A DNA stretch of 8,708 bases from Planctomycetaceae bacterium (GTDB lineage: Bacteria > Planctomycetota > Planctomycetia > Planctomycetales > Planctomycetaceae), in the NCBI GenBank assembly GCA_020426065.1, contig JAGQQT010000147.1:1-8708 (forward strand), in the 5' to 3' direction. A program made the translations under genes and the position numbers. Position 1 is the stretch's first letter, and each line of letters opens with the position of its first letter. Of this stretch, positions 7,024-8,708 are shown piece by piece. The notes beneath the pieces are model-generated. The model was given only the letters and a program-made list of their open reading frames with translations, ran no database searches and was not told the DNA's origin.

Positions 7024-7184
7024 CCGCCTACAGCAAAGTATCACAGGCTGCCATTGCTTACATGACCTGCCCAACTTGTGACCAAACCATGACGGATTCA
7101 GTTCCTGCAGTTCCAAAACGGGTTATCGTGCAGACGAAACGGTTGGGTAGATTTCTAAAAACGTATTCACAACGAGCAGCGTGA
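7020..7184 (+). CDS. Small ORF (54 residues) with a CxxC motif, coupled to nrfD
   Basis: The ATG at 7020 overlaps the nrfD stop in the pattern ATGA, the same junction type seen between all the minus-strand genes. The product has one CPTC motif (C17, C20) and a basic C-terminal half with no hydrophobic span. I recognise no family. A thiol or metal-binding helper for the complex is conceivable, but this is speculation. The overlap may also be chance: the ORF is short, sits at the end of the operon, and its second half has no obvious fold. It would be easy for automated calling to miss. Confidence 0.4.
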   Translation: MTAYSKVSQAAIAYMTCPTCDQTMTDSVPAVPKRVIVQTKRLGRFLKTYSQRAA

Positions 7185-7681
7185 GGGGCTCAGCTTTCTT
7201 AGTTCAATCAGAAGTCCGCGATCACAGCTCGCGCGAATAAAATCTTGGTCCGATAAAACTTCGACTTTCAGTTGACGCGATAGAATTCACTTGACCTGGA
7301 ATGGTAAATCTCCGAAGTGCAAATAACGATTTCGGTCTTGAAATGCTGTAATTTATACTGTGCATAACTAATGCACCTGGCGGCACTGGAGCTTGTGATC
7401 GGGATCGGCATTTGTTAATGTGTAGGTAGAACGAAGAGAGGCATCCGATGAGCTTCCAACACGCTACTTTCTGTGCTTTCACAACCCGCGAATTCAGTCC
7501 GCTGGTTAGGGTTTGTCGATACTTGCAAACCCTCTCGCTTAGAAGAAATCGCGTTTTTTGCGGTCTTGCTTTTACTCCCAATCTACGGTTTCGTCTGAGC
7601 GATTTCGTTTTCAGGTTTTTCGTTTTTGCCGGTCATTTGAGGACAAGTCGAACCTATCGATCTGAATGAGGGGGGCGTCCG
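7185..7681. other. About 500-bp intergenic region without a convincing gene
   Basis: This stretch separates the Nap-associated operon from the chorismatase-like gene. ORFs exist on both strands (7448-7669 plus, 7222-7581 minus), but their products are rich in Arg, Ser and Phe and resemble no family. It contains a short dyad (7360-7376), an 8-bp hairpin (7508-7533) and an 8-bp inverted repeat with a 46-bp gap (7545-7552 with 7599-7606). No textbook terminator (GC-rich stem directly followed by T residues) was found after nrfD. The promoter of the downstream gene presumably lies here, but no good -35/-10 pair stands out. Confidence 0.6.
7508..7533 (+). repeat. Hairpin in the leader region of the chorismatase-like gene
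   Basis: AGGGTTTG (7508-7515) and CAAACCCT (7526-7533) pair perfectly over 8 bp around a 10-nt loop. No T-run follows directly; the nearest is at 7554-7559, so it is not a standard terminator. It may be a leader structure of the downstream gene. Confidence 0.35.
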
Positions 7682-8708
7682 ATGAGTCTGGATATAAAAA
7701 AAACTGTTGAGAACATACCCTCCGCTGCTACCGGACAGATTCAGAGTCCTGCACCGCTTTGCGAGCATCACGGACATCGGCAGCACCCTTTGTTTGTCTC
7801 CTGCGATGAAACCCATACCGTGATTGATCTCGGGTGCGCCCATCGGATCGCATTGATGGTGACTCCGGACGCCAGCGACGAAGTGAACGATCAAATCTGG
7901 GAAGCGGTTGCGGCGATCCGAGCGGTCCTTAAGCAGCAGCCAGTGCCGATGATCCTGACATTTCAATCGGTCTTTCTGCGCCGCGCCGAGGATGCGGCAG
8001 CCTGCCGTCGATTGTTCGAAGCCTATTTCGGCGACAAGTTGCCGGTGACGAATTACTACGTCCAGCCTCCTTGCGGTGGCCAGGCACTGGCGATTGAAGC
8101 ATGGGGCGTGGGGGGGGCAGGAGTCGAAGTAGAGTTCCCCAGCCGCGATGTGGCCAAGATATCCTATGACGGACTCCGCTGGTTCTACACCGGTGGAGTC
8201 CGTCCCGCAGAAGACCAAGAGACTGCGTTCGGGCAGGGTAGAGAGACGTTTCGAGAACTTGCCGCCCGATTACAGGCATCGGATTTTCGGTTCAACGATG
8301 TGGTTCGAATCTGGCTCTACATGGGCGGAATTACGGCGATGGATGCCGCGTCCGGCCTCGAACGGTATCGGGAGTTGAATCGAGCACGGACGGAGTTTTT
8401 CGACGAGCAGGAGCAGGCGGGGCTGCTGCAGATCCGGCGAGAGGGGCGAAGCTTTTTTCCGGCGAGCACGGGAATTGGCATGGGAGGTGAGGGACTCGAA
8501 GTCAGTTGCATGGCGCTGCAAACGGATCGAGACGATGTCCAACTCATACCCCTGGAGAATCCGAATCAGACTTCCGCCTTTGAATATGCTCAGACCTATT
8601 CGCCAAAGAGTCCCAAGTTCTCTCGCGCGATGGCCGAGATCGTTGGGAATTCGGTGATTACGTGGGTCTCCGGGACTGCCAGCATTATCGATTCTCAGAC
8701 CGTGCATC
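7682..8708 (+). CDS. Chorismatase-like protein (FkbO/Hyg5/XanB2 family), 3' end outside the window
   Basis: The visible 342 residues resemble chorismatases, RidA/YjgF-fold enzymes that cleave chorismate to pyruvate plus a dihydroxycyclohexadiene or hydroxybenzoate. Family-like blocks in order are the central QPPCGGQALAIEAWGV (residues 128-143), VRIWLYMGGI (208-217), YRELNRARTEFF (229-240), FPASTGIG (259-266) and WVSGTASIIDSQTVH (328-342). The catalytic C-terminal part that should follow is beyond the window edge, so the subtype (diene-forming or 3-/4-hydroxybenzoate-forming) cannot be decided. The ATG at 7682 follows a G-rich ribosome site (AGGGGGG, about 6 nt away). There is no signal peptide, so it is cytoplasmic. 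It lies about 500 bp from the nap-associated operon and is probably a separate unit. An eight-G run occurs at 8110-8117. XanB2-type members supply 3-hydroxybenzoate for aryl polyene pigments. A more distant RidA-like role is the main alternative. Confidence 0.72.
   Translation, partial: MSLDIKKTVENIPSAATGQIQSPAPLCEHHGHRQHPLFVSCDETHTVIDLGCAHRIALMVTPDASDEVNDQIWEAVAAIRAVLKQQPVPMILTFQSVFLRRAEDAAACRRLFEAYFGDKLPVTNYYVQPPCGGQALAIEAWGVGGAGVEVEFPSRDVAKISYDGLRWFYTGGVRPAEDQETAFGQGRETFRELAARLQASDFRFNDVVRIWLYMGGITAMDAASGLERYRELNRARTEFFDEQEQAGLLQIRREGRSFFPASTGIGMGGEGLEVSCMALQTDRDDVQLIPLENPNQTSAFEYAQTYSPKSPKFSRAMAEIVGNSVITWVSGTASIIDSQTVH

Noticed and set aside
7217..7233. CGCGA-N7-TCGCG hairpin as terminator of the nrfD operon
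   Set aside because: The stem is only 5 bp and is followed by AATAAAATC rather than a T-run.
7222..7581. 119-codon minus-strand ORF in the intergenic region
   Set aside because: Composition is non-protein-like (Ser/Arg rich), with no family, no neighbour in a shared operon, and no good ribosome site noted.
7448..7669. 73-codon plus-strand ORF with a GAGAGG ribosome-like site ending 12 bp before the chorismatase-like start
   Set aside because: The product is dominated by Phe and Arg, has no recognisable pattern, and overlaps hairpin-forming sequence. A leader peptide cannot be excluded, but the evidence is only the ribosome-like site.
7444..7686. Near-identical 12-mers GCATCCGATGAG and GCGTCCGATGAG at two ATG codons
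   Set aside because: The match is short and does not continue on either side, so it is not evidence of a duplication.
7583..8218. 211-codon minus-strand ORF overlapping the chorismatase-like gene
   Set aside because: It is antisense to a frame with clear family motifs and is regarded as a shadow.

Overview
The window reads as a piece of a bacterial chromosome carrying a respiratory, periplasmic nitrate reduction (Nap) locus, followed by the start of an unrelated chorismate-processing gene. The gene content (NapA with no NapC, an NrfC/NrfD-type quinol dehydrogenase with a multihaem lipoprotein, a chorismatase-type protein) and the moderate GC suggest a planctomycete or a similar menaquinone-using Gram-negative. 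That assignment is inference from gene families, not from a marker gene.

Layout. On the minus strand, from about 3939 down to 25, four genes follow one another, each overlapping the next in the pattern ATGA: napD (maturation chaperone), napA (molybdenum catalytic subunit), a napB-like membrane-anchored cytochrome with four haem sites instead of the usual two, and an unrecognised 110-residue protein. On the plus strand, from 4124 to 7184, is a divergent operon: a tetrahaem c-type lipoprotein, a Tat-exported ferredoxin-like protein with four [4Fe-4S] sites, an NrfD/PsrC-type membrane protein, and a previously uncalled 54-residue ORF coupled to its stop codon. The 184-bp divergent intergenic region (3940-4123) holds a perfect 12-bp inverted repeat. 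Each arm contains the same -35-like hexamer, TTGTAT, facing outward, so one operator could control both operons.

How the genes probably work together. NrfD would oxidise menaquinol in the membrane. Electrons would then pass through the iron-sulfur protein to the lipoprotein cytochrome, on to the duplicated NapB-like cytochrome, and finally to the [4Fe-4S] cluster and Mo-bisMGD centre of NapA, which reduces nitrate to nitrite in the periplasm. The usual quinol-oxidising partners NapC or NapGH are absent from the window. The electron path is inferred from gene families and gene order.

After 7184 come about 500 bp with no convincing gene but several small dyad symmetries. From 7682 to the right edge lies the 5' part of a FkbO/Hyg5/XanB2-type chorismatase gene, cut off by the window. 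No tRNA, rRNA, CRISPR array, transposase or clear intrinsic terminator was seen.
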